From assembly GCF_001642835.1 (NCBI RefSeq), contig NZ_LXEI01000002.1, positions 248,001 to 312,000 of the forward strand: a DNA stretch of 64,000 nt. The letters are read 5' to 3'. The position numbers and the translations under genes were made by a program. The notes beneath the pieces were generated by a model, which saw only the letters and a program-made list of their open reading frames with translations, made no database searches and had not been told where the DNA came from. Shown piece by piece: positions 17,485-26,089 of the stretch (position 1 is its first letter; every line of letters starts with the position of its first letter). The DNA is from Pseudotamlana agarivorans (GTDB lineage Bacteria; Bacteroidota; Bacteroidia; Flavobacteriales; Flavobacteriaceae).

Positions 17485-18438
17485 TTAACTTAAAATGGTT
17501 TTTAACCAGTTGGTATAATGGTATTTCTGATAAATTTCTGAAGGTACTTTTTCGTAAGGTGTACTAAAGAAGTCTTCAGGGATATTTATTTCAGCATTTG
17601 GATCGATTATTATAATATTATTAGGGTTATAGAAATCGTAGTTTTTTATATCTGCATTTGTCGTTATTAACTTTTTTTCAAAAAATAAACTTTCAAAAAC
17701 GCGAAAGGTGAGCCCGTTTTGAATACGGTACTTGTGTATATCCACTAGTACATGCGTTTTATTTGTATACTGTAAAACCTGTTCATTGCTTTTACGTTGC
17801 TTAATAAAATCAATGATGGTTGAAGTGTTTCTTTTATCAGACTGAACTAAAAATTTAAAGTTGATATTCTTTGTTTTGAAAAAGTGGCCTAATTTTTCTA
17901 AGCAATCAACTCTGTAATCATCCGACATGATAGTAAAAGCATTATAACTTAGAGGGGCGCTAGGTAGTTGTTCCTTTAGGTAAATAAAATTAGGAAGGAA
18001 CTGTAAATTATATTTTTTAACATCGCTCTTTTCAAAAGAATATACCTTGTTAAAAAAATGTATAATATCTTTTTCTCTAGGAATATCATTGATTGAATCG
18101 TGGAAGTAGGCAATAAAATGTTTTGTTTTATTTTTTAATTCCTTCAACTGTGCGTCTAGAAGGACATCTGGCCGTATTATTATGATATAATCATAAGATT
18201 TATTTGCGGTAGAGTCCATCACATATTTAAACCTATAATGGCTTTTGAAGTTTTTACGTCCAATTAATTTATTAGCTTTAACTCTAAGCCATTGTCCGAA
18301 GGATTCATATTTAAATGGTTTTAGGGAGACTGCATTATGAAATTCTACTTCAGTAAATTGCTGTGATAATTCTTCATTAATAATATTGTAATAGGTACTA
18401 GCACTGCAGTTGATAAGTAGTATTTTCTTTTTTTTCAT
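17485..18438 (-). CDS. Glycosyltransferase-like protein (GT-B, CgeB-like C-terminus)
   Basis: A 317-residue soluble protein when started at the ATG at 18438 (MKKKKILLINCSAS); an upstream TTG at 18465 would add nine residues and is less likely. The N-terminal Rossmann-like strand (KKILLINCSAS) and the C-terminal NGLTFRVFESLFFEKKLITT followed by YNPNNIIIID resemble the GT-B glycosyltransferases of the CgeB/spore-maturation type, where the C-terminal helix and loop bind the nucleotide sugar. Donor and acceptor are unknown. It is the first of several glycan genes spread over 17.5-25 kb, and is divergent from the DUF616 gene, which suggests a joint role in a surface polysaccharide. Confidence 0.7.
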   Translation of the reverse strand: MKKKKILLINCSASTYYNIINEELSQQFTEVEFHNAVSLKPFKYESFGQWLRVKANKLIGRKNFKSHYRFKYVMDSTANKSYDYIIIIRPDVLLDAQLKELKNKTKHFIAYFHDSINDIPREKDIIHFFNKVYSFEKSDVKKYNLQFLPNFIYLKEQLPSAPLSYNAFTIMSDDYRVDCLEKLGHFFKTKNINFKFLVQSDKRNTSTIIDFIKQRKSNEQVLQYTNKTHVLVDIHKYRIQNGLTFRVFESLFFEKKLITTNADIKNYDFYNPNNIIIIDPNAEINIPEDFFSTPYEKVPSEIYQKYHYTNWLKTILS

Positions 18439-18609
18439 GGAATAAAAGTATAAGTTTGTTTTCAAATAAAAACAAATTGTTCAATTAAATTGGGTCTAGT
18501 TGTTTTTTTAATTCAAACAATTTTTTTAAAAAATATAAAATTGGTATTCTTAAATAAAAATATAATTATAGAAGGTTACTAAGTTGGCTGTTATATTACA
18601 AGAGAATTT

Positions 18610-19365
18610 ATGGTAGAAAAAAGTAGGATAGTGGTATATACCGCCATTTTTGGAAGTTATAGTGGCTTAATAGCTCAACCCAAAATAGAAAACGTAGATT
18701 ATATTTGTTATACAGATCAAAATTTAGTCGCTAAAAACTGGGAAATTATTAAGGTTAAGCCTCCTATTGAAAATGATAACACTAGAAGTAATCGTTATTA
18801 TAAAATACTGCCACATAAGCATTTATCGAATGAGTACGATATTAGTATTTATATAGATTCGAATATTTGGATATTACAAGACATCAATACGCTTGTTAGA
18901 GAAAAACTTGAAAATGCAAAAATGGCATGTTTTGACCATAATCAAACAACTAGAGATAGGCGTAATTGTATTTACGAAGAGTATCTTGGTATTTTAGATT
19001 TTGCCACTAGAAATGATTATCAAAAGGACGATCCTGCAGTTATGAAGCAGCAAATGGATCGTTTTAAAAAAGAGGGTTATCCGGAAAATAATGGACTTAT
19101 AACTGCTCCCATTTTGATTAGAAAACACTTCGATCCAGAAATTATTAACCTAATGGAAGCTTGGTGGCATATTGTTTTAAACGAAAGTAAACGAGATCAA
19201 TTAAGTTTTAATTATGTGGCTTGGAAGCATAATTTCACAAGCTTTAGTTTAATTGATGGTGATGTTCGTGAAGGAAATCCTTGGTTTTATACGATAAGAC
19301 ACAGAGATAGTTATGCTTTTAAAATTTTTAAACTGAAACTGAAACGATTTCTGAGAATTGAGTAA
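18610..19365 (+). CDS. DUF616 / TOD1-type glycosyltransferase domain protein
   Basis: A 251-residue soluble protein. The start VVYTAIFGSYSGL, the strand VDYICYTDQN, the ILPHKHL segment and the DxD-like IYIDSNI (about residues 80-86) are typical of DUF616 (Pfam PF04765), a GT-A-like family that includes plant TOD1/MUCI70. In bacteria it is commonly found in surface-polysaccharide loci. The neighbouring divergent gene is glycosyltransferase-like too. The exact sugar and linkage cannot be inferred. The 275-bp gap downstream (19366-19640) has no gene; a TTACCTTTATT segment near 19600 may be the promoter region of the next gene. Confidence 0.8.
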   Translation: MVEKSRIVVYTAIFGSYSGLIAQPKIENVDYICYTDQNLVAKNWEIIKVKPPIENDNTRSNRYYKILPHKHLSNEYDISIYIDSNIWILQDINTLVREKLENAKMACFDHNQTTRDRRNCIYEEYLGILDFATRNDYQKDDPAVMKQQMDRFKKEGYPENNGLITAPILIRKHFDPEIINLMEAWWHIVLNESKRDQLSFNYVAWKHNFTSFSLIDGDVREGNPWFYTIRHRDSYAFKIFKLKLKRFLRIE

Positions 19366-19640
19366 ATGCTTTATGAAACAGGCGTCTCAATGGGCAGAAT
19401 TCTGGAAAGAATCCTTAATACCGACTTAGATTTAACGCTTATTTTCTTGTTAAACTTGTGAGTTTATTCGTTAGGGTAAAACGATTAATTACGAATGGAT
19501 TATATTCTAATTTGGTAATCTTATTCTTATATTTTGTCAATGCTTCGGGGAGGGAATTTAATTTATTTTAATTTTAATGAATATTTTATATTACCTTTAT
19601 TTTACGATTCATTGAACTTAATAATTTAAATTTTCTAATT

Positions 19641-20516
19641 ATGAATACAAAAAAATTATGTGCTATTATAGCATTTTTAGTAGTTAACACCTTAGTTTTC
19701 GGGCAAAGTAATGCAACGGAACTAAATGAAATTATCGGATTGAAAGGTATGTCATCCGAAACTGTATTACAAGATAAAGGATATCATCTAGAAAAAGTTG
19801 ATAAGTCTTCTGCAGGAATTTATCAAAACTGGTGGAGCAGTAGAAGAGGCAAATGTGTAACTGTACGTATTGAAGATGGTAGAGTTAAATCTGTTGTAAA
19901 TACTGATGCTTTCGATTGTGGTAAGTCGGGTAATAGTAGTTCAAACCATTCTTCTCACAATTCTTCACATAATAATAATCTTAATTTGTCTAGTTTAAGT
20001 GGTATGTCTGAACCAAATGCTTCAACAAAACTTCAAGATCATGGATATAGAGTGACGAACCAATTTGGTTCATCTGTTATTTCAATGTACTGGCACAAAG
20101 AAAGTAATGACAAGTGTTTACTAATGATGGTAAAAAATGACCGTGTTACTTCTGTGACTAAAATGTCAAACTCTAGCATGTGTAAAAGTGGAGCTAGAAG
20201 CAGCTCACACAATAATTATAATGGGCACAGTAACAGCAGTCATCACAGTAGCGGATCTGATCATGGTGTAACTTTATACGGAGACTGTAGTTTTAAGGGA
20301 AGTCACAAGACTTTAGGTGTTGGTCGTTATGATCATGATGAACTCGGTGTTGGAAATGATAGAGTATCTTCTATTCGTGTACCAAGAGGTTATAAAATTA
20401 TTATTTACCAAGATGGTGGATGGAGAGGAAGCAGCAAAACCTTATATGAAGATAACGGTTGCTTAGAACATGGTTGGAATGATCATATTTCAAGTGTGAA
20501 AGTTGAAAGAGACTAA
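19641..20516 (+). CDS. Exported beta/gamma-crystallin protein with duplicated N-terminal domain
   Basis: A 291-residue exported protein with a signal peptide (residues 1-21, VNTLVFGQ). Two similar ~65-residue domains follow (about 30-94 and 117-181). They share GMS, LQDxGY, a Trp, a KC pair, RVxSV and a final Cys. Ser/His/Asn-rich linkers (97-113 and 186-207) separate the modules. The C-terminal ~83 residues form one beta/gamma-crystallin domain with two Greek-key motifs ending in NDRVSS (239-244) and NDHISS (280-285), both fitting the calcium-binding signature [DN]-[DN]-x-x-[ST]-S. Calcium binding outside the cytoplasm is therefore likely. The N-terminal repeated domain is not one I can name. 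A strong terminator follows. Confidence 0.85.
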   Translation: MNTKKLCAIIAFLVVNTLVFGQSNATELNEIIGLKGMSSETVLQDKGYHLEKVDKSSAGIYQNWWSSRRGKCVTVRIEDGRVKSVVNTDAFDCGKSGNSSSNHSSHNSSHNNNLNLSSLSGMSEPNASTKLQDHGYRVTNQFGSSVISMYWHKESNDKCLLMMVKNDRVTSVTKMSNSSMCKSGARSSSHNNYNGHSNSSHHSSGSDHGVTLYGDCSFKGSHKTLGVGRYDHDELGVGNDRVSSIRVPRGYKIIIYQDGGWRGSSKTLYEDNGCLEHGWNDHISSVKVERD

Positions 20517-20539
20517 TAATTATAGATATTTTTAAAAAG

Positions 20540-20577
20540 GCGGTCGACTAAAATATTTTAGTCGATCGCTTTTTTTT
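20540..20577 (+). terminator. Rho-independent terminator of the crystallin gene
   Basis: GCGGTCGACTAAAA pairs with TTTTAGTCGATCGC (14 bp, one G-T pair) around a 2-base TA centre, followed by eight T residues. It also lies before the 3' end of the convergent VOC gene at 20634. Confidence 0.9.
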
Positions 20578-20633
20578 ATACCTATTGGCTGTTTTTTTTG
20601 AAATTAAAATGATTTAAGGTCTAGAAGAAAGTT

Positions 20634-21068
20634 CTATTGATTTTGTTGTTCATTAAAACTTACCATCCAACTGATACCAAATTGATCGGTGAGCATGCCA
20701 AAATAATCACCCCAAAAAGTGTTTTCTAAAGGCATGTTTATTTTTCCGTTTTTAGAAAGAGCACTAAATAGTTTATCAGCTTCTATTTTACTATCAGCCG
20801 AAATGGAAATTGAAAAGTTGTTGCCTTGCTTGAAATCAGGTGCCCATTCACCACCAGAATCACTGCCCATTAAAATAGAATTTCCTATAGGAAGCGAAAT
20901 ATGCATAATTTTGCTTTTATCTGCTTCAGGAATCGTTAAATTTTCACTAGGCGGTATGTCACTAAATCGACCTAAGTAACTGAACTCACCTCCAAAAACG
21001 GACTTGTAAAAAGTGAAAGCTTCTTCACAATTGCCATTAAAATTTAAATATGTGTTTGTTGTAGCCAT
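20634..21068 (-). CDS. VOC family protein (PhnB-like glyoxalase fold)
   Basis: A 144-residue cytoplasmic protein of the vicinal-oxygen-chelate fold, close in form to PhnB/YjdN-type proteins. The N-terminus YLNFNGNCEEAFTFYKSVFG, the strand KIMHISLPIGNSILMGSD and the C-terminal WGDYFGMLTDQFGISWMV are typical. Members bind a metal in some cases, but the reaction of this subgroup is not established. The gene stands alone: it is convergent with the crystallin gene and separated by 63 bp from the 3' end of the GT4 gene on the same strand. It has no evident link to the surrounding glycan genes. Confidence 0.85.
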   Translation of the reverse strand: MATTNTYLNFNGNCEEAFTFYKSVFGGEFSYLGRFSDIPPSENLTIPEADKSKIMHISLPIGNSILMGSDSGGEWAPDFKQGNNFSISISADSKIEADKLFSALSKNGKINMPLENTFWGDYFGMLTDQFGISWMVSFNEQQNQ

Positions 21069-21131
21069 AAAAAAGTTTTTTATGTCTAAGGTATTGATAT
21101 ATAATGTTTTCTAAAAAAAAATAATTAAAAA

Positions 21132-22247
21132 TTAACGTTTATATTTATTTACAACATCCTGTAACTCTTCAAACATCTTTTTTGAAATGACATCCTTGGT
21201 AAAATTGTCTAAGAGGTATTTATAGCCGTTTTCAGTGAGTTCTTGTTTTAAAGTTTCGTTATCGATTAGAAATTCAACTTTATCGGCAAAATCTTCTGGA
21301 TTACCAACCTCGGCAAGTAGTCCCGTTTTATTATTAACAATCACTTCTGGAATGCCACCTGCATTGGCAGCTACTATAGGTACTTTACAAGCATAAGACT
21401 CTAATAAAACACCACCGGTAGGTTCGTTGTTAGACGTAAATAGGAATAAATCAAATTCTGGTAAGACCTCAGGAATATCTTTCCTAAAGCCAGAAAAAAT
21501 AATATGATTGTTTAAGTTTTTTTCGGTGACGTATTGTTTAATATCATTTTCTAATTCGCCTTCACCGATCAAAAGGTATTTAGCTTTAAAGTTGTTTCTT
21601 TTTACTAAAATTTCTACCGTATCCACCCAAGTATAATGGTCTTTAAACTCAGAAAAAGCTGCGATGTTGCCAATAATTTTATAGTCTAAAGGAATATTAT
21701 ATTCCCTATGAAGCAATCCGTTTTTTGTTTTTTTAGTGAATTTATTCACATCCGTTACGCTTCCCACTACGCACATTTTACTATGGTCTTTAACGGCTGG
21801 TTTTAAAATCTCAACAACAGGATGGGACACACAAATTATCTTTCTGATTCCAGAGTAATCGTATTTCCACTTGCGTAACGCGTTAGAATCAACCCGTTTA
21901 ATAAGAGTGCGGCAAAGTACAAGTGGAGCAGGAAGTTTGAATAATAAATGCGATAATACCGCCAATGTATGGGCTTTGCTATTGTGAATAAACACAACAT
22001 CAATATTTTTTTCTTTTACAATTTTCGATAAACGCTTGGCAAAACCTAAATCGTATTCACTTTTATAATCAAACCCAATAACTTGCATGTTTTTAGAAGT
22101 CGCAACATCAAAAATAGGCGTGTTGTTGGCACAAACGATGTACTGATCTTCAACATACCCCTTGTCTTTAAAAGCTTCATAGAGGTAAACGATTTTTTGT
22201 TCGTGACCTCTCCAAACTCCAGAGGCAGTGATTTGTAATAAGCGCAT
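21132..22247 (-). CDS. Glycosyltransferase family 4 protein
   Basis: A 371-residue GT-B enzyme. The N-terminal domain begins MRLLQITASGVWRGHEQK; the C-terminal domain has YLLIGEGELENDI, the DLFLFTSNNEPTGGVLLES donor-binding region with the E-x7-E pattern, and KTGLLAEVGNPEDFADKVEF. It most likely transfers a nucleotide-activated sugar to LPS core or another envelope glycan. The gene is divergent from the Kdo/heptose-kinase-like gene (95-bp gap), each with its own -7-like box. Sugar specificity cannot be read from sequence. Confidence 0.88.
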   Translation of the reverse strand: MRLLQITASGVWRGHEQKIVYLYEAFKDKGYVEDQYIVCANNTPIFDVATSKNMQVIGFDYKSEYDLGFAKRLSKIVKEKNIDVVFIHNSKAHTLAVLSHLLFKLPAPLVLCRTLIKRVDSNALRKWKYDYSGIRKIICVSHPVVEILKPAVKDHSKMCVVGSVTDVNKFTKKTKNGLLHREYNIPLDYKIIGNIAAFSEFKDHYTWVDTVEILVKRNNFKAKYLLIGEGELENDIKQYVTEKNLNNHIIFSGFRKDIPEVLPEFDLFLFTSNNEPTGGVLLESYACKVPIVAANAGGIPEVIVNNKTGLLAEVGNPEDFADKVEFLIDNETLKQELTENGYKYLLDNFTKDVISKKMFEELQDVVNKYKR

Positions 22248-22264
22248 AGTTTTATTTTAAACAC

Positions 22265-22272
22265 CAAAGGTA
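22265..22272 (-). promoter_or_regulatory. -7 box (TACCTTTG) of the GT4 gene
   Basis: Exact TAnnTTTG on the minus strand, ending 17 bp before the ATG at 22247. No convincing -33 TTG. Confidence 0.4.
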
Positions 22273-22330
22273 AAAAAGACAAAAGAAATATGTGGGGATT
22301 TAGTCTGTTAAACTGTAAGCATAAAATTTG

Positions 22331-22338
22331 TAATTTCG
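22331..22338 (+). promoter_or_regulatory. -7-like box (TAATTTCG) of the kinase gene
   Basis: One mismatch from TAnnTTTG, 4 bp before the ATG at 22343, so any transcript from it would start at or near the start codon. Confidence 0.3.
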
Positions 22339-22342
22339 CAGG

Positions 22343-23107
22343 ATGAAGAAGAAAGTTTTTACACCGGCGTATAAAGGCGATAAAAAACAATTAAAGCGTT
22401 TTGTAAAAAAATTTAATAAACTCGGTGAACGTTTTGTTGACGGCGATAGAAACACCATAAAATTATTTGATTTTAATGGTGAAAAAATTAGTATAAAAGC
22501 CTTTAAAATCCCGAATCTCGTAAATCAAATTGCCTATAATTATTTTAGAAAAAGTAAAGCACAACGCTCTTTTGAGTTTGCTACGAGACTATTAGAATTG
22601 GGAATTGGCACCCCTGAACCTATTGCTTATTTTGAAAAAACAACACCATATTTATTTAAAAAAAGTTATTACATAAGTAAGTATGTGGATTATGATATTA
22701 CGTATCGAGAATTAACCACAGATTTCAATATCCCCAATTACGAAAACATTCTTCGTGCTTTTACGAGGTTTACATTTAAGTTACATGAAAACGGTGTTCA
22801 TTTTCTAGATCATTCTCCAGGAAACACTTTAATTCAATATAATAATGGCGATTATAAATTTTATTTAGTGGATTTAAATCGCATGGAATTTGGGACTTTA
22901 GATTTTGAAACACGTATAAAGAACTTTTCACGACTTACGATTCATAAATCTATGGTTGAAGTGATGAGCGATGAATATGCTAAATGCTCAGGCGAAGATT
23001 ATCAAACTATTTTTGATTTAATGTGGGGAGAAACGGAAGCGTTTCAAGAAAAATACCATAATAAACAACGTTTGAAAAAGAAGTTGAAGTTTTGGAAAAA
23101 AGACTAA
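22343..23107 (+). CDS. Kdo/heptose kinase-like (LPS core kinase, RIO/KdkA-type fold)
   Basis: A 254-residue protein with kinase-fold landmarks: K52 in ISIKAF, E78 in the following helix, the catalytic loop HFLDHSPGNTLI (D156, N161) and metal-binding D177 in LVDLNR. This layout matches the KdkA/WaaP/InaA group that phosphorylates Kdo or heptose of LPS inner core. It sits in a cluster with a GT9 heptosyltransferase-like enzyme and two other glycosyltransferases, which supports an inner-core role. Bacteroidetes lipid A cores often carry phosphorylated Kdo. Its last four bases overlap the end of the convergent GT2 gene. Confidence 0.85.
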   Translation: MKKKVFTPAYKGDKKQLKRFVKKFNKLGERFVDGDRNTIKLFDFNGEKISIKAFKIPNLVNQIAYNYFRKSKAQRSFEFATRLLELGIGTPEPIAYFEKTTPYLFKKSYYISKYVDYDITYRELTTDFNIPNYENILRAFTRFTFKLHENGVHFLDHSPGNTLIQYNNGDYKFYLVDLNRMEFGTLDFETRIKNFSRLTIHKSMVEVMSDEYAKCSGEDYQTIFDLMWGETEAFQEKYHNKQRLKKKLKFWKKD

Positions 23108-23862
23108 TCTTTTCCTTTGTATAACTCGTAAAGCTTCAAATATTTTAAAAAGGTAACGTTAAAGGTTTGTACACAAATTACAAAACCATTTAGGCCGTCT
23201 AGAAATCCTAAACGTAAAAAGTAAGCTTTGAAAAATGCCCAAGTGGGTCTAAATACAATTTTAAATACAGACGATTTAATGCCTAACTTGTAATAAGCAT
23301 GAGCTGCAATCGTTGAAAAACGTTCTACTTTTTGGTTGTGTTCTTGGTAGTCTCTATAAATCCAATGTAATAAGTCTCCTTTTAAAAACCCTGCCTTATA
23401 CCCTTTTTTTAAGGTATAGCTGTCGTGCGGATTTATACCTTGCCATTCGCCACTACCTTTTTTAAATAAACGTAGTTTCCTGTCGGGATACCAGTCGGAA
23501 TGCTTGATCCATTGTCCGCAATAATTGTTTAAGCGATTACTATAGTAACCATCATGAGTCCAATTTTGTTTGACTTTTTGGATGCTGTCTTTTAACGCTT
23601 CAGAAAGTGCTTCATCGCCATCTAGCGACAAAATGTAGTCATGTTTTGCTTGGGAGATGGCAAAATTTTTCTGTTCAATATAACCTTCGAATGGATGTTG
23701 AATAAAGTTAACTCGGTATTTTGCACAAATTTCAGGGGTTTTGTCCGTCGAAAACGAATCCACTACAACAATTTCATCAACAATATTTACAAGTGATTGT
23801 AAGCATTTCTCTAGGTGCTCTTCTTCATTGTAGGTTATAATAACGCCCGAAAGTTTTATCAT
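23104..23862 (-). CDS. Glycosyltransferase family 2 protein (WaaE/KdtX-like)
   Basis: A 252-residue GT-A enzyme. Visible are the N-terminal SGVIITYNEEEHLEKCLQSL, VDEIVVVDSFSTDKT, the metal-binding LSLDGDEALS (DxD-type) and the YFLRLGFLDGLNGF segment near the C-terminus. The best-known relatives (WaaE/KdtX) add beta-1,4-glucose to LPS core heptose. The C-terminal amphipathic part may attach it to the inner membrane. The gene is downstream of the GT9 gene (29-bp gap) and may also have its own promoter at 23883-23890. Confidence 0.88.
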   Translation of the reverse strand: MIKLSGVIITYNEEEHLEKCLQSLVNIVDEIVVVDSFSTDKTPEICAKYRVNFIQHPFEGYIEQKNFAISQAKHDYILSLDGDEALSEALKDSIQKVKQNWTHDGYYSNRLNNYCGQWIKHSDWYPDRKLRLFKKGSGEWQGINPHDSYTLKKGYKAGFLKGDLLHWIYRDYQEHNQKVERFSTIAAHAYYKLGIKSSVFKIVFRPTWAFFKAYFLRLGFLDGLNGFVICVQTFNVTFLKYLKLYELYKGKD

Positions 23863-23882
23863 TATAAAAATCTAATTTTTGG

Positions 23883-23890
23883 CAAAAGTA
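23883..23890 (-). promoter_or_regulatory. -7 box (TACTTTTG) upstream of the GT2 gene
   Basis: Exact TAnnTTTG on the minus strand, 20 bp before the ATG at 23862 and just past the GT9 stop. No clear -33 TTG. Confidence 0.35.
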
Positions 23891-23891
23891 A

Positions 23892-24935
23892 TTATTTCAA
23901 AAAAGTTCTAAGCTTATCTATAAATAATTTGGGTTTAAGCTGTTTGTATAGGATTTCTGTTTGATTCTTAAATTTTTTTTCTTCCTGGTTGTAAATTTCA
24001 GGATTAAAGTCTTTTAGATGTACACTAACATGGTTTTTGTTTTCAAAAAGATTCCAAGTGTTTTTATTAATCCAAGGCGAAAATATAGCAAAGGTTTTAA
24101 TGTTAAGTGCTTTAGCCATATTAATAGCACCTCCTTCGTTACCAATTAAGGCATCGCAGTGTTGCGTAATGGTAAGAAATTCACGTAAACTCTTTCCAAA
24201 AACCTCGAAATAGATTTGTTTTTGAGTTTTTGGTACACATAAATCGTAAATAGCCTGTGCCTCTCTTTCTTGATTAGGAATGTAGTTGAATAGAATTTGA
24301 GCTTCAGGTTTTTCATTAATGATCTCATCAATAAGCTTAGCCATATAATCAAAGGGATAGGTTTTGTTTTCTCCGCTACCTAATACACTTATCATGTAAA
24401 GCGGATGGTTTAAATCAATACCCGAATCTTCTAAAAACTGTTTGCTGTCGTGAATTTCTTTTTCAGTTAAATAAATTTTTGGCTGAATGTCTTTAACTTC
24501 AATACCCAAAGGTTTTAGCAATTGAAGCCTATGAGTTATAGCTAGACTATTTGCTTCAAGATTTTGTTGCCTTTTTATATTATAATCATATACAAATGAG
24601 GTGTATGATTTATGATACGAAATTTTAGTTTTAGCCTTTGAAAAAGCGGTGATGATATTGCTAGATAATTTGGAGTACACATCAATCACAATGTCATAAT
24701 GTTGAGATTGAATGTTTTTAGCAAACTTTATTAGAGCCTTTTTACTGTTTTCTTCAGTTTTGGTGAAGAAAATATAGCGATCTATAAAAGGATTGTTTTC
24801 TACAACAGGGTAGGTGTGCTCGTTAATGAGGTAATGTAATTGAGCTTGAGGATATTTATGGCGAAGTGCTTCAAACAGAATACTGCTTGTAAGCACGTCG
24901 CCAATCATTTTTTGTTGAATAACAAGAATTTTCAT
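23892..24935 (-). CDS. Glycosyltransferase family 9 (ADP-heptose:LPS heptosyltransferase-like)
   Basis: A 347-residue GT-B enzyme of family 9, the family of WaaC/WaaF. The start MKILVIQQKMIGDVLTSS, the ADP-heptose-site region LYMISVLGSGENKTYP and the C-terminal HCDALIGNEGGAINMAKAL are typical. It probably adds heptose to the LPS inner core. The ATG abuts the stop of dapD directly (no spacer), so it is translated from the dapD transcript. Pairing of dapD with a heptosyltransferase joins lysine/DAP supply with LPS assembly only by position; no functional link is implied. Confidence 0.88.
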   Translation of the reverse strand: MKILVIQQKMIGDVLTSSILFEALRHKYPQAQLHYLINEHTYPVVENNPFIDRYIFFTKTEENSKKALIKFAKNIQSQHYDIVIDVYSKLSSNIITAFSKAKTKISYHKSYTSFVYDYNIKRQQNLEANSLAITHRLQLLKPLGIEVKDIQPKIYLTEKEIHDSKQFLEDSGIDLNHPLYMISVLGSGENKTYPFDYMAKLIDEIINEKPEAQILFNYIPNQEREAQAIYDLCVPKTQKQIYFEVFGKSLREFLTITQHCDALIGNEGGAINMAKALNIKTFAIFSPWINKNTWNLFENKNHVSVHLKDFNPEIYNQEEKKFKNQTEILYKQLKPKLFIDKLRTFLK

Positions 24936-25751
24936 TTAAACAGCTACGTCGTTTTCACGAAGCGCATCGTTTAGAGAGGTTTTCTTGTCAGTACTTTCTT
25001 TACGTTTTCCAATAATTAAAGCACATGGTACTTGATATTCTCCTGCAGCGAATTTTTTAGTATAACTTCCTGGGATGACTACAGAACGGGCAGGAACACG
25101 ACCTTTCATTTCAATAGGTTCGTCGCCAGTTACATCAATAATTTTTGTACTCATGGTAAGTACAACATTAGCACCTAAAACGGCTTCTTTTTCAACACGA
25201 ACCCCTTCAACAACGATACAACGTGACCCCACAAAAACGTTATCTTCAATAATAACTGGAGCAGCTTGTAATGGTTCTAAAACACCACCAATACCAACAC
25301 CACCAGAAAGGTGAACGTTTTTACCAATTTGAGCACAACTACCAACAGTAGCCCAAGTATCAACCATAGTACCTTCATCTACATAAGCACCAATGTTTAC
25401 ATAACTAGGCATTAAAATAGTTCCTGAAGAGATATAAGCGCCATGACGTGCTACAGCGTGAGGTACGACACGAATACCTTTTTCTTTGTAACCTGTTTTT
25501 AAAGGAATTTTATCATGAAATTCTAATGGACCACACTCTATAGTTTCCATTTTCTGAATCGGGAAATATAAAACTACGGCCTTTTTAACCCATTCGTTTA
25601 CTTGCCAACCGTTTTCAATTGGTTCAGCAACACGTAGCTCACCTTGGTCTATTAAATCTACTACTTTTCTTATTGAAGCAATAGTGTTTTCTTCATTTAA
25701 TAACGCTCTGTCATTCCAAGCATTTTCTATGATCTGTTGTAATTCTGTCAT
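24936..25751 (-). CDS. dapD: 2,3,4,5-tetrahydropyridine-2,6-dicarboxylate N-succinyltransferase
   Basis: Succinylates tetrahydrodipicolinate in the succinylase branch of DAP/lysine synthesis, feeding peptidoglycan cross-links. At 271 residues it has the family's usual length. The N-terminal helical domain is followed by a left-handed beta-helix of hexapeptide repeats (GTMVDTWATVGSCAQIGKNV, IEDNVFVGSRCIVVEGVRV). A good promoter, TTG-N18-TATATTTG, lies at 25769-25797. Other genes of the pathway in this window are dapF (32978) and dapA (49178), all unlinked. Confidence 0.96.
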   Translation of the reverse strand: MTELQQIIENAWNDRALLNEENTIASIRKVVDLIDQGELRVAEPIENGWQVNEWVKKAVVLYFPIQKMETIECGPLEFHDKIPLKTGYKEKGIRVVPHAVARHGAYISSGTILMPSYVNIGAYVDEGTMVDTWATVGSCAQIGKNVHLSGGVGIGGVLEPLQAAPVIIEDNVFVGSRCIVVEGVRVEKEAVLGANVVLTMSTKIIDVTGDEPIEMKGRVPARSVVIPGSYTKKFAAGEYQVPCALIIGKRKESTDKKTSLNDALRENDVAV

Positions 25752-25768
25752 TGTAAAATTATTTTAAG

Positions 25769-25797
25769 CAAATATACTAGCTATGATTTAAATACAA
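25769..25797 (-). promoter_or_regulatory. dapD promoter, TTG-N18-TATATTTG
   Basis: On the minus strand TTG (25797-25795) is followed after 18 bp by TATATTTG (25776-25769), matching the Bacteroidetes -33/-7 layout. The start site would be about 10 bp upstream of the dapD ATG. The rest of the 338-bp gap (25752-26089) holds no gene, but has an 11-bp stem hairpin at 25936-25963 with a 6-base loop and no T-run. Confidence 0.6.
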
Positions 25798-26089
25798 TAA
25801 AGGATTTATCAAATTAATATAAAAAGGGTCCTTATACGGATGTATTTATAAAACTGCTGGTTTTTTATAAAATTTTGTGAGTTTATTAACACGTATTTTT
25901 TGTAATTGAAAAAAAATTATTAGATTTACTTCGTTCATCGTTAAAATATGACTTTTAACGGTGTTTATAAGAGGGTAATTTTTGTCTCACTACATTTAAA
26001 GCTTTATGGTTTGCTCCATCTATAATTAGGTTCGGGCCAATATTACCTTAGTCATTTTAATCATAAGTAATCATTTAATTAAAACGCAG

